From the NCBI GenBank assembly GCA_028386065.3, contig JAKUCV010006703.1, forward strand, positions 1-64,000: a DNA stretch of 64,000 nucleotides, given 5' to 3'. This stretch comes from Turnera subulata (taxonomy: Eukaryota > Streptophyta > Magnoliopsida > Malpighiales > Passifloraceae). This document shows positions 22,900 through 34,135 of this stretch, one piece after another. The notes beneath the pieces were generated by a model. The model searched no databases. It saw only the letters and a list, made by a program, of their open reading frames with translations, and was not told the DNA's origin. Each line of letters begins with the position of its first letter. Positions within the stretch are counted from its first letter, which is position 1. The position numbers and the translations under genes are program-made.

Positions 22900-23376
22900 C
22901 TATAACAAAATACCTGAAGCGGAAGTCTCACTTCCCTTCTGCTTCTTTACCTCTTCAAGGTAAACAGGGCAATTGCGCTTCCTATGGACGGACTCTTCCA
23001 TCCTGTATTGGAACAACGCCTTAGAGGTCTTATACCTCTCATCCCTTGCTTGCTCCTCAAAGAGCATCTTAAGGTGTTCGATCATATCGAACGCCCTCAT
23101 TTTCTCATGTTGCTTCTGAAGCTCAGAGTCCATGGTTATCAGCATAAGGCATGATGCATCTAATGCATCATCAAGATGCTTCTTGTAAGCATCCCTTTCT
23201 GCCCTAGGAGCACTAGGCGCCGGTTCACTTGGAACCGGCCCTTCGAGGACATACAATTTCTTTTCTTGTTTGAGGACAATCCTCAAGTTACGATACCATT
23301 TCAGAAAGTTATTCCCGTTTAACTTTTCCTTCTGAAGGACCGATCGCAGTGACAATGTGCTAGTGTTTAGTTCCAT
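22900..23376 (-). pseudogene. gag, Tork-type element, internally deleted
   Basis: It starts MELNTSTLSLRSVLQKEKLN with LNGNNFLKWYRNLRIVLKQE, the copia UBN2/Gag start, and runs to ALFQYRMEESV. It then joins directly to HRKRNCPVYLEEVKKQK, the end of the zinc-knuckle region, so the capsid C-terminal part and most of the CCHC knuckle are missing. 158 codons remain, against roughly 300 usual. Confidence 0.85.
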
Positions 23377-23943
23377 GGATACTCTACAACAATGATCAAC
23401 TCATATAAATAAGAGTCATGCATACAAATACATTCAACAAGGAATTCTATTAAATGTGCTCCTACTACATAAATCAAGACAATTATATAAGTAGGCCAAG
23501 ATCCATATTTCACTACAACATATGTCAGCTTTGGCTGATTGCATATATCAATAGTTATTTAAGTAGACAACTCTTGTCAATTACATCTCTATGTAACTCT
23601 TGGATAGTTGAGTGAACAACACTTTGTCCAAATCTATCTCATAGACATTACTCAACCCTTGCCTCTAAGTCCTTAATCCTATTAAGATGACTTAGTTAAG
23701 TCCAAACTCACAATAAGCAGTCGAGATATTACAATTATCCACTCGCACCTTGCTAAGATAAACAAAGGCACCTTGCTTTGGCAAAACCTACCATTTGTTG
23801 ATCGAAGCAATAATGAGTGCTTACCATGGAAGGCAACTAAGAACTTAATATTTTCATCAGCATATAATTCCTACACATCACATGCTTGTTCTTGATAAAT
23901 CGTACATTGATGTCATGTAAGTTTGAAAAACAAAATACATGAT

Positions 23944-24829
23944 AACATCGATGTTACCATTTGGAACATCGATGTTGTAAAAATCAAATTGTCCCAACTC
24001 TTTGGCAGTAGCTCAATAACATCGATGTTGGACATTACAACATTGATGTTGTGAGAACTCGAGCTCAAAACAATTTTGGCAGTAGCTCCATAACATCGAT
24101 GTTTAACTTGAACATCGATGTTTTGAGAATCTGATTATCCCAACTACTTGGCAGCACTTAGTATTTCGGCCATATCCAGAGCTGTAGAGCTCGGATTTGT
24201 GCAAACTTGGTGTCCTTGGAAAGCTAAGAAGTAGGGCTACAACTGGGTTCCACAACATCGATGTTGAACCCTTCAACATCGATGTTTGGAGTTTGCGAAT
24301 CTGCAAAACATCGATGTTGATACTCAAACATCGATGTTGGAGGTTGCCGAATGCATAGAACATCGATTTTAACACTTAAACATCGATGTTTGAGTACCTG
24401 AACTTCAAACCATTTGGCAGTAGCTCAAGAACATCGATGTTGAACACATAAACATCGATGTTTTGAGTAGTTGAAAGTTCAAGATTGTGGCAGTAGCATT
24501 ATAACATCGATGTTTGGGTTCTGGAACTCAAGAACATCGATGTTGATACTTAAACATCGATGTTGTTGGAGATCTGGAACTCAAACCAATTTGGCCGAGC
24601 TCAAATAACATCGATGTTAAACTTTTCAACATCGATGTTTTGAGAGTTCTGCCAAGGCCTCTTCATATCAATATCGATGTTGATAACTCAACATCGATGT
24701 TATTTTGATTCGGCCAAAACCAGCCTACTTAGAACATCGATGTTGTCAACACAACATCGATGTTAATTCGGCTCTGCAAAGGCTAATCAACACATGAACA
24801 TCGATGTTAGTCCTACCAACATCGATGTT
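23944..24829. repeat. Array of about 25 AACATCGATGTT palindromes, mostly in pairs
   Basis: Starts at 23944/23965, 24018/24039, 24092/24111, 24254/24275, 24307/24327, 24359/24379, 24430/24451, 24503, 24533/24553, 24607/24628, 24670/24690, 24733/24753 and 24797/24818. Three copies have a single mismatch; the rest are perfect. Spacing within pairs is 19-21 bp (about two helical turns); pair-to-pair distance varies from about 50 to 160 bp. Each pair could also fold in RNA as a 12 bp stem with an 7-9 nt loop. Confidence 0.95.
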
Positions 24830-25109
24830 CTGGGCATGCGGAACTTGAACTACAATCGTTCAAAACACAAACCGACACTCGGTTTTTCCTAGTCGAACTC
24901 CTTCGACTTACTACCAAGAACTCCTTGATTGATATCACATACCAATCAAGTCCTCTTTGTCAAAACTCTTTTGACAAACACTAACATCAATACATATATC
25001 ACATATACATAATTGAAAACAACATATCACATATGCCTATCATGTTCAAGCTATATCACATATAACATATGAACACACACAAACATTTGGTTTAGGACTT
25101 CACAAGTTT

Positions 25110-25121
25110 CTCCGCTACCAC
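25110..25121 (-). promoter_or_regulatory. Primer-binding site, Tork-type element
   Basis: Read on the minus strand after the 5' LTR: GTGGTAGCGGAG. It is the variant initiator tRNA-Met-like site shared with other families in the window. Confidence 0.65.
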
Positions 25122-26627
25122 TGTAAGTATTCGGTTCATGCAATTGACAATCAAAAGCACAAAATACAACATGTATGCGCAGCGGAAATACCGGATACAC
25201 ATGGAGGATCCATGTGAAGGGAACTAAACCGAATAACAATTTTCATACCTGTAACGGTTGATGTCTTTCACCCAACTGTAGAACTGAATCAGCTAGAGCC
25301 AGACAAAAGCCTCGCCCCTCTATGGTATCCACACGAACCGCTGTAACCGGTTGAAGAACGTCTCACGACTTCAACCCGAGCTCTCCCGAACTGGTGTGCT
25401 AGCAACAGGTTTCCGGGAGCTTTTGTGTGTGGTGTTTTTCTCTCAATTTTCAGACCACTCAAGAACTCTTCTCAAGCTCTGAAAATTCTTTCAAGAACAA
25501 GTGTGTGTGAGGAAGAAGATGAGCAATAGTGATCTGATCACTCAACCCTCAAAGGCAAAATGCATTAGTGGAGTTAATGGCCAACATGGTGGTCCACTAA
25601 GCAACATGATCATGTCTCCACGTAATCATGTTTCCCACTAAGCATTATCAACACAACTCAGCATGTTTTGGTTCAAAAATCCAACATTTAGTGAACCAAA
25701 CCAGTCCAAAAACGACCCTGGTCCAACCGCGGTCCAACCACACCTTGGTTCAACCATGTCCAACCACGGTTCAACCACCTGCTCGAATCAACGGCTGTAT
25801 GTGTGTGACCCTGTAGGCACTTGTACGCCCGGCAATAATTGTAAAATCTCATTTTACAATTATAAGCAAAGAGCGGCGTCTAGCAACACATCATTGCCAC
25901 CCGAACGACAAGATCAATACTGATTCCACGTGCCTCGGAACATGTCATCGTCCCTTCGTCCCATTATCAAGATTAAACCGAGACATGGAATATGTCAATC
26001 TCGTATATGTTTAATTTTGGTTTCTTGATCCTCGAGTTAACTGTGTAAAACGGATACCAATGATATCACCATATCATAATCCGAGCACGGTCGTGCATTT
26101 ACAGTTCTACTCTATCAAGAAACACTCCGATAATATACCCGTTATATGGGTTGGACGAATCCCCTCTGGATCATACAAAACCCACGACACACTCACCATA
26201 TACCCAATGATTACCCTTACGTCTATCCAGTTACGGATGACAAGGAATAATATCAAAGCATATGACTCACATGTTGGGAACCTTGATGATCACAGGTCAA
26301 AGGACAATACATTATAAGAACCGCTATCGACAAAACATATAACGTTCCATGTAGCATTCTTATGTGGGTCGGTCCAGTCCACAAGTTCTCTAACTTGTAC
26401 CCGTATGTAGAATTCATATCACATATGCAATTCTCAACATACGCTAGTCTTAATTTATTATTACAACCCATCCATAATAATAATCGACTAGGGACAATTT
26501 AAGAATATGAAATATTCTAGGGTTATAAGTATGTGCAAGCGTTTATCTCATAAACGATACTTCTTAATGCGTATACATGACTACAAATAATCATCCATGA
26601 TTGGCTTTTGGGCATATTACACTAACA
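25122..26627 (-). mobile_element. 5' LTR of the Tork-type element
   Basis: 1506 bp, same ends as 18470-19998. The target duplication CAAAG follows at 26628. Confidence 0.92.
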
Positions 26628-26632
26628 CAAAG

Positions 26633-27781
26633 GGCATCATCGAGTTTGAGGGCCCAATCCTTGCGAGTTTGTCCTACCATCTTCTCCAGGATTTGCTTGA
26701 TTTGTCGGTTGGAGACCTCAACTTGCCCACTTGTTTGGGGATGGTAGGATGTTGCCACCTTATGAGTGACTCCATATTTCCTCAAGAGGTCAACAAACTT
26801 TTTGTTGCAAAAATGGGAACCCCCGTCACTTATAATGGCTCTTGGGACTCCAAATCTAGTGAATATGTTCCTTTTCAAGAACTTAGTCACTACATCAGCC
26901 GTGTTTGTTGGTGAGGCGATTGCTTCCACCCATTTTGAGACATAGTCCACTCCGACTAGGATGTATTCATTCTTCAAGGAAGAAGGGAAAGGGCCCATAA
27001 AATCAATTCCCCAAACATCAAATACTTCCACCGCTAATATGTTGGTTTGAGGCATCTCATTTCTTTGAGAAACATTCCCGGTTCCTTGGCATTGATTGCA
27101 TGCATCAACAAAGTGCTTGGCATCCCGAAAAAGTGTTGGCCAATAAAAACCAGATTGCAACACCTTTGCTGCTGTCTTGTCAGCTCCATGGTGTCCTCCG
27201 TATGGTGAATTATGGCAGCAAGTAAGGATTTCTCGAAATTCTTCATCAGGGACACTTCTTCGAATCATGCCATCTCCACATCTCTTGAACAACAAAGGAT
27301 CATCCCGTATGTAGTACTTCAGGTCTGAAAAGAACTTCTTCTTTCGATTGTAGTCCAAGTTGGGTGGTAAAGCCCCACATGCCAAATAATTTGCATATGA
27401 TGCAAACCATGGTGTAATTTTATTAAAGACTCTTTGGACTGCTGCAATCAAGTTCTCGTCTGGAAAGGAATCATCAATTGGAACTTCATTGCTCCCGACT
27501 TTCTCCTGTTGCTCTTGTGTCAATCGGGAAAGATGATCGGCTACTACATTTTCGGTACCCTTTTTGTCTTTAATTTCAAGATCGAACTCTTGAAGAAGTA
27601 GGATCCACCTAAGTAGGCGAGACTTGGTTTCTTTCTTGGTCAGCAAATGCTTGAGTGCAGCATGGTCGGTATGCACAATCACTTTGGAGCCTAGTAAGTA
27701 TTGCCGAAACTTCTCAATGGCAAACACCACAGCGAAGAGCTCTTTCTCCGTGGTTGCATAGTTGACTTGAGCATCATCCAA
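26633..27781 (-). pseudogene. RNase H and integrase N-terminal/core part, Athila-type element
   Basis: On the minus strand: RNase H text ([38 protein letters not shown]), the HHCC zinc region ([11 protein letters not shown]...CNQCQ), and the integrase core with its Asp in [11 protein letters not shown], second Asp in [10 protein letters not shown] and Glu in GQVEVSNRQ. The frame runs uninterrupted to the Tork insertion after KLDDAL and resumes at 18464. Confidence 0.92.
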
Positions 27782-27793
27782 GGTCCGACTTGC

Positions 27794-28670
27794 CTAGTAA
27801 ATGGCATGAACTTTTCCATCCTTTTTCTGTCCGAGCACAGCACCTATGGCATAGTCACTAGCATCACACATGATCTCGAATGGAAGTGACCAATCCGGTG
27901 GTTGCATGATTGGAGCTGAAATTAAAGCTTGTTTCAACCTGCAAAATGCATCTAGACAAGACTCATCAAATACAAATTCGACGTCTTTATTAAGGAGATT
28001 CGTCAATGGTTTTGCAACCTTTGAGAAGTCCTTAATAAAGCGTCGGTAAAATCCAGCATGGCAATTTTTCTATAACTTCTATCTTTGCTTTATCAACTTC
28101 AATGCCACGGTGTGAAACTAAATGTCCAAGTACTATGCCTTCTTGTACCATGAAATGACACTTTTCCCAATTTAAAACAAGGTTAGACTCTACACAACGT
28201 TGCAAAACCTTCGACAAGTTATCAAGACAGTTCTGAAACGAAGTTCCATAAACCGAAAAATCATCCATAAACACTTCCATGATCAATTCAAGAAAATCAT
28301 CAAATATGGCCATCATGCATCTTTGAAATGTAGCAGGTGCATTACAAAGCCCAAAGGGCATGCGTCTATATGCAAATGTACCATATGGACATGTAAATGT
28401 TGTCTTTTCCTGATCATGGGGATGAATTGGAATTTGAAAGAATCCTGAATAACCATCCAAATAGCAAAAATAAGAATGTTTAGCTAACCTTTCAAGCATT
28501 TGATCAATAAAGGGAAGGGGAAAGTGATCTTTCCTAGTTGCTGAGTTACGTTTCCTATAATCAATGCACATTCGCCATCCGGTTACGGTCCTAGTAGGGA
28601 TAAGTTCATTATTTTCATTTTGGACAACCGTTATCCCTCCTTTCTTTGGTACAACGTGGACTGGACTCAC
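27794..28670 (-). pseudogene. Reverse transcriptase, Athila-type element
   Basis: It contains MSPVHVVPKKGG, WRMCIDYRKRN, FCYLDGYSGFFQIPIHPHDQ, RRMPFGLCNAPATFQRCM, the catalytic FMDDFSVYG, and FDESCLDAFCRLKQALIS leading to RNase H. The frame shifts near 28030 (after LPCWILPTL). Upstream the protease frame ends in a stop at 28671. Confidence 0.92.
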
Positions 28671-29408
28671 CTAATTACTATCCGAAATCGGATAGATTAT
28701 CCCTGCACTCAAAAGTTTGAGAATTTCCTTTTTAACCACTTCTTTCATGTTCTCATTTAATTGTCTTTGATGTTCAATGCTTGGTTTGGCTCCTTCCAAA
28801 TGAATTCTATGCATGCAAACACTAGGACTGTTTCCAGTAAGATCATCAATGCTATATCCTATAGCTTTACGAAATTTTATCAAAACACACAACACTTGTT
28901 CCTCTTCTTCATGTGTCAATGCAGCATTAATTATCACAGGACAAGTAGAATTTGGTTCCAAGAAAGCGTACCTTAGTTTTGGAGGCAATTGTTTCAACTC
29001 CACTTTCGGGGCTGCTTGATGCTTGCTATCTGTTTGATTCATACTTTGTTGCAACGGTTCAGCCCCAGCTTTGCCGAAATTTTCAGGTTCGTGTCCATCT
29101 CTGATCGAGCAAATGTACTCGTGCATTTCACATCCTAATTCATGAAAGGTTAAAAGTGTGTTAGTTTGATCATGAAATGGTCCATCTCGATAACACATGT
29201 TTGCATTCATTTCATTCTTGGCTGCCTCCAGAATGTTGAACTCCACAATGTCGGAGCCAATCTTGAGGGTTAACTTTCCTTGTGAACAATCGATCAAGGC
29301 ACCAGCTGTAGCTAAGAATGGTCTTCCCAATATCACTGGAGTTTGAGTGTCGGCTTCCATGTCCAAGACAACAAAGTCTATGGGAATGGACATGTTTCCA
29401 ATTTGCAC
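28671..29408 (-). pseudogene. Aspartic protease region, Athila-type element
   Basis: It reads IPIDFVVLDMEADTQTPVIL, GRPFLATAGALIDCSQGKLT and later LRYAFLEPNSTCPVIINAAL, HRIHLEGAKPS and the RT-preceding EVVKKEILKLLSAGIIYPIS. These are the Athila protease and RT entry. The protease N-terminal DLGASVSLMP-type box lies further upstream (29410-29560), across stops. Confidence 0.88.
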
Positions 29409-29580
29409 AGGAATATCTTCAAGAACTCCAATTGGATGCTTAATTGTTCGATCTGCAAGTGCAAAGTCATTCTAGTGGGCTTGAGTTCCCCAAAGGTTAG
29501 CTTTTCAGAAAGTGATAATGGAATCAAGCTTACACTAGCTCCTAAATCACATAGTGCTCTATCAATATGTAATGGACCAA

Positions 29581-30974
29581 TTATGCAAGAATAGAGAAAC
29601 TCCCTGGATCTTTCCGCTTGGTTGGAAGTTTTTGCAAGATGAGAGCACTACATTTCTCCGTCATTGGAATTGTTTCAGCTTCTTCTATTGCTCTTTTCTT
29701 CGAGAGGATGTCCTTAAGGAATTTGGAATAGCTTGGCATTTGAGTGATCACTTCTGTAAATGGTAGAGTTATGCATACCTTTTTTAGCATCTCAATGAAT
29801 TTTTAAAATTGTGCATCAAGCTTGGTGTTCTTATAGACTTCCGGGTATGGCAATGGTGGAATGTACGGTTGAACTTCTGGTTCAGCTCTATTTTCCTTAT
29901 CCTTGGGTTGCTTGCTTGCTGCCCCTAATTCTTCTTCTTCTTTGCTAGGTACATCACCGGACCTATCAGCTGGATTTGTCAATTGCTTGCCACTCCGCAA
30001 AGTGATAGCCTTACATTGCTCTTTTGGATTGATCTCCGGCTGTCCTGGCAATCTCCCTTGGGCATTCTGAAATTGTTGGGCATTTTGTGCAATCTGATTT
30101 TAAAGGATTTTGTTGTGTGCCTTGATTTGGGAAATCTCCTCCATGATGGTCTTGAACATGGTGACCATATCGGGCTGAGAATTATGTTGGTTCCCTTGGT
30201 AATGCTGCTGCCCATGGTATGCTTGTTGGCATGGCTTCATTGGTTGATGGTATTGGTTCCCTCCTTGTTGGCTGAAGTAGTTGGGTTGTCTATTGATGTA
30301 ATTCACTTCCTCCGAATAGAGTTTTGGGCACTCATTGAAGTGATGAGGCCCGCTGCAAGCTTCACATTTCAGAATCGTCTCCGGTGCACTTGATGATGAT
30401 GCCTTTGCAAATTTTGTGTTCATCTCCTTAATCTCTCCCATGCATCTTTGAGAGACTCGTCGGGCCTTTGCTTGAAGGTTAGAATTTCTCCTCGTAGTTG
30501 AGTGACTTTAGAAGATGGGAAGAATTTCTTCAAGAAAGCGGACTGGAGCTGGTCCCAAGTGGTGATGCTATTCGGTGGGAGGCTAGAGAGCCATTTTTGT
30601 GCCTTGTCTCGCACCGAATATGGGAATAGGCGGAGCCTTTTTGCATCTTCGCTACACCCATTAATTCTGAAAGTGTCACAATAAGAGAGAAAATTATATA
30701 AGTGTTGGTGAGGGTCTTCAAATGGAGTTCCAGCAAAGGTGTTTTGCTGAACCATGGAGATTAGGCTCGGTCTAAGTTCATAATGAGCCGATTCTATGGC
30801 TGGTTGGGCTATTCCGAATCTTGGCATGCCGGCTTGGCGAGCTAATAATTCGTTCATGGGCACCATGTTGAGTTCATTTCCTTCCGCCATGGTTGTTGGG
30901 AGAGTTGTTGGTTCTTCTTGTTGTTTAGATTTTGCTTTGAACAACCTTTCGGGTTCTGATGTAAATTCGAGCAT
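29581..30974 (-). pseudogene. gag of the Athila-type element, broken
   Basis: The region 30420-30974 encodes the capsid part (FAGTPFEDPHQHLYNFLSYC, RLRLFPYSVRDKAQKWLSSL, WDQLQSAFLKKFFPSSK, DAWERLRR). A deletion joins this to the zinc-knuckle part (CEACSGPHHFNECP, around 30355), then come a Gln-rich stretch and the Athila linker KEQCKAITLRSGKQL near 30020. Frameshifts and stops occur around 30430, 30100 and 29800. Confidence 0.88.
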
Positions 30975-31090
30975 TCGGCTTTTGCTTCAGGTGTTATGGA
31001 TCATGCACCCAAAATAGCTGAAACTTTGAGAAAGGTGAACAAGAGAAAAGGCCAGTTAGATAGAACCTAAAATTACTTGACGCTAGTCCC

Positions 31091-31110
31091 CAGCAACGGC
31101 GCCAAAAACT
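31091..31110 (-). promoter_or_regulatory. Primer-binding site (tRNA-Asp type), Athila-type element
   Basis: Minus strand: AGTTTTTGGCGCCGTTGCTG directly after the 5' LTR. TGGCGCCGTTGC is the tRNA-Asp-type site known for Athila. Confidence 0.88.
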
Positions 31111-33044
31111 TGATGTGGTCAATCCTGCAAGTGCACAGAATCGTCGTGGTACTCAAGGTCGTATCCACAGAGACTAGGCAAGATATTAGTCGATTCAATC
31201 TAATGGCAAAGAAAATAAATGAAGAGAAACAATATCGGAATTGAAGATTGGTAAGAGAGCAAATATCGAATTGAATACAAAGAGAAGAGAAAGTAGAAAT
31301 GACAATGAAAATGATAAACAAAAGTAGCAATGATAAAAGGCCTAGATCATTCAGGAATTCACCGCCCTTCCATTGCCATGAATCAATGTACTATTGAAAG
31401 CTGCATCCAAACACATGAATTTTGATGGGTAGCAACCTATAATGAAACTTTCCACTCTCGCTAGTCTAATCTCGTCTCAAAGAGTTACCTAATCACTTTC
31501 GTCAATTAGATTACCTCTAGAAGCAATGAAGCTTCTTGTTGCTACTGATTCCATGATAACCTAAACCCTCTCAGCATTTAGATTAAAGATGATTGATGAT
31601 TTTCGGATAATAAACTTCTTCTCTCGGTACTTCACCTATTACCTAGAAGTTGCAATAAGGCTGGCCACTTCCTTAAAGCAAGAAATAAGCTCACAACAAT
31701 CAATTAAAATTACTTTGTGAATGAATTGCAGGAAATGGTACATCTAACCATAGCAAATTTAGGGTAGGCTACATCCCTATGATCTAGAATGAAAGATTAG
31801 TTCATGAATGAACTTGAAACAACAAATGAAAATGGGAAAGACATGGTTTCCTCACAACAATGTCAAAAGAAAATGAAAGGAACAACAACTTGATAGAATT
31901 TTGGTTTCAAGGTGTGTGTATGTGTTGCTTCCTCTCCCCCTTCAGCTCTCACCCATTTATAGTGCTTCTTCACTAGTTGGACAGCTTGGAGATGACATAT
32001 TTTAGTGTCCTTTAGCCACCAAAATCGTGCTGGAATGGGCCTTAATGTTGAAAGGATTTGCTGGTGGAGTGGTTGCAAGGTATGGGTTGCCACTTGCTTT
32101 TCCAGCCTAGCATGAATATTCCTTCCCTTTTGCATGTGCTGATGGCTGAGCTTTCTTTTCAGGAAATTATGTTGGTTTCTAGGCTGTTTTATTCTCCTTT
32201 AATGCCTTCCAGTTCGTCCAATTCGATTATCCAACAAAGCATGTCCTTCTGGTTGCCATGATGCTCTTCTAGAAGGGGTCACATGGTTGGCAACAAATGA
32301 CCTCAGACTTGCAAGCACTTTTGGCACCCTTAGGCAGCTGAATTAGACATAGGGATATTCTACAAAGTTGTAGATAATTCTTTTATCTTTCTTTCCATAT
32401 AAAGAACTCCTGATTTGAACTTGTGTAGTAGGCGTTACAATAAAAATACAGAGACTGGGTCGGTGGCCAGTGCAGAATTCCTGCACGTATACAAGTTTGG
32501 ACAGTAGGTTCAAAACATCGATGTTGGCATTCAAAACATCGATGTTTGGTGAACTTCAGTGTGTCCAATTTTGGGAAGAAGTCTGAAAACATCGATGTTT
32601 GGTATTACAACATCGATGTTTGGTGAAAATAAGTTCCCAGAAGCTTTTCAACATCGATGTTCAGGATGTCCAACATCGATGTTTGATGGGGTGAATTGAA
32701 TTGATCACTTCTCCTAATCCGTAAGGCCAAACATTATGAACTTTATATCACTGGAAAGCTTAGGATGTCTACTTTCAGCTCCAACTGGTTTCATGTTAAT
32801 TGAAAATCTGAAGCTTCTGAAATCGGCCAAAGAGTGAACTGTGCTCAAGTTTTTGCCCGGTTTCCAGCTTTGGCCGAAATTGATCGTTTTCGGTAAGTGG
32901 GACGATTTTACACCTGAAAACATAATTGTTAGTTCAAGAAATTTATTCAACAATCAAACAAAGAAATGTATGTTTTTTTATTCAAAATAATAATAATAAA
33001 GAAGTTTTCATGCCTTTAATACTATGTGAAATATGTGCATATCA
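31111..33044 (-). mobile_element. 5' LTR of the Athila-type element
   Basis: 1934 bp, closely matching 14461-16396. AGAAC follows at 33045. It contains three perfect pairs of AACATCGATGTT. Confidence 0.92.
32514..32683. repeat. Three perfect pairs of AACATCGATGTT in the Athila LTR
   Basis: Starts at 32514/32535, 32588/32609 and 32650/32672, with spacing 21, 21 and 22 bp. All six copies are perfect, against two of six in the 3' LTR. Confidence 0.95.
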
Positions 33045-33049
33045 AGAAC

Positions 33050-34135
33050 CAATCTTTATATCTTGACTACATGCAGTCGATAGGCTCAGTCACAGGCTCA
33101 GCCTGTCACAGCATAAGTTAAGTAGATAGCACAACTTTCAATTTAATTCTTGATTGACTACTGGGAAGTCTATTTTAATTAAGTAGTACCTTGGTGAAGG
33201 ACCGAGAGGTGAAGCCAGGTGTGCTAGACCAACAGTAGTCAACCTTCACCCCCTAGCCGTTCGAGAGAAGATAGGGAGAGACTGTGGGTATTTAGCACCA
33301 ACACTAAACTTCATCCGTTAGTGAATGTCTATACCTAGTGACAGGGGGTAGATGGAAGATTAGGGAGCTATCAATAAGATCGAAAGTCGTTGATAGCACA
33401 ATAGGTTGGGAGCCCCTTCATGACATCATATTAAACACAAGGCGTCAAACAGGCCAGCCTGTTGTGGCACTGTTGAGCAATTCAAAGCATAAAACAGGGC
33501 ATGTGAACCCTGGAAGCCTAAGACCTTACTTAATCTGATCTTTTTCCTACTTAAGGATTGTTGTTATTTTTACTTGATTGTTCAGGTTATATTTCAATAA
33601 GCATTCGCCAGAGATTCACTTCTATTCGAGATTAATGTGTAATTTGGCGGTAGTATAATAAGCAAAAGTTAATGTGCTTATTAAAAAGCTTTTGTAGTCA
33701 AGGTTTTATTAGAGATATCATTAGTTGAATAATTTATGTGAAATTATTCTTATTCTATGTGCTATGGGTTTATTTATAAAAATGCTCATGAATATTTCCT
33801 TGTCATCTTTTAGTAAGATGCTTAGTGAAGAACTAAATTATATATTTTTAAAAGTGGCTTGAAATTTTTAAAAAATGTGGGGGTTTTATTTCCTTGAATT
33901 TGAGAAGGAAAAATTATGTTAACGATATTTTTATAATATGTTGTTTTTAAGTCAAATGAGATTTTGTTTGTATGCTAACTAATTATGATTCTTTCGTGAA
34001 CTCGAGAATTTTGTGAAAACAAAATTATATGTTAAGATGCTTAATTTTAGCACCATAGAATTTTGATGAACCCATACATAATTGATTGTGTATAAAATAA
34101 TAATTTAATTCATTTGTGTGATATAACAATGTGGT
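33050..34135. other. Unassigned flank between Athila and SIRE-like LTR
   Basis: AT-rich with no supported ORF. It carries the second copy of the 25 bp module (33193-33217) and continues the sequence that ends at 2638, via 14419-14460, once insertions are removed. It may be leader or internal sequence of an old copia element; this is inference only. Confidence 0.4.

Larger units (their letters stand above)
23377..25121 (-). other. 1.7 kb untranslated leader of the Tork-type element
   Basis: It lies between the primer-binding site and the gag ATG. No ORF is supported. The part at 23944-24829 is dominated by the palindrome AACATCGATGTT and by partial repeats of ttggcagtagctc. A leader this long is atypical for Tork elements, so a segment was probably acquired or amplified here. 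Confidence 0.75.
18470..26627 (-). mobile_element. Tork-type Ty1/copia retrotransposon nested in the Athila integrase
   Basis: CAAAG flanks the element at 18465-18469 and 26628-26632. LTRs are 18470-19998 and 25122-26627. On the minus strand: primer-binding site, an unusually long leader (23377-25121), shortened gag, protease, integrase, RT, RNase H remnant and polypurine tract. Order and motifs (VKPIGCKWVFQRKTDMDGNV, YGLKQASRSF, YVDDILLIGND) fit the Tork/TNT group. Frames are broken in RT and RNase H and part of gag is deleted. It is younger than the Athila element it interrupts. Confidence 0.93.
14461..33044 (-). mobile_element. Athila-type Ty3/gypsy retrotransposon with nested Tork copia element
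   Basis: AGAAC flanks the element at 14456-14460 and 33045-33049. On the minus strand: 5' LTR (31111-33044), a tRNA-Asp-type primer-binding site (TGGCGCCGTTGCTGGG), gag, aspartic protease, RT, RNase H, integrase, then a 1.5 kb non-coding stretch, a polypurine tract (GGTATGGGGGTATT) and 3' LTR (14461-16396). The primer-binding site, the RT motif FMDDFSVYG and the integrase tail [17 protein letters not shown] are Athila hallmarks. The envelope-like ORF usual in Athila is absent. About 8.2 kb of the span is the inserted Tork element. Confidence 0.92.

Noticed and set aside
23944..24829. Regular short repeats that could suggest a CRISPR-like array
   Set aside because: The repeated word is a 12 bp palindrome in pairs with uneven inter-pair distances, inside the leader of a plant retrotransposon; no cas-like gene and no uniform spacer length.
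33338..33538. 66-codon ORF near the 25 bp module
   Set aside because: No family resemblance and no supporting context.
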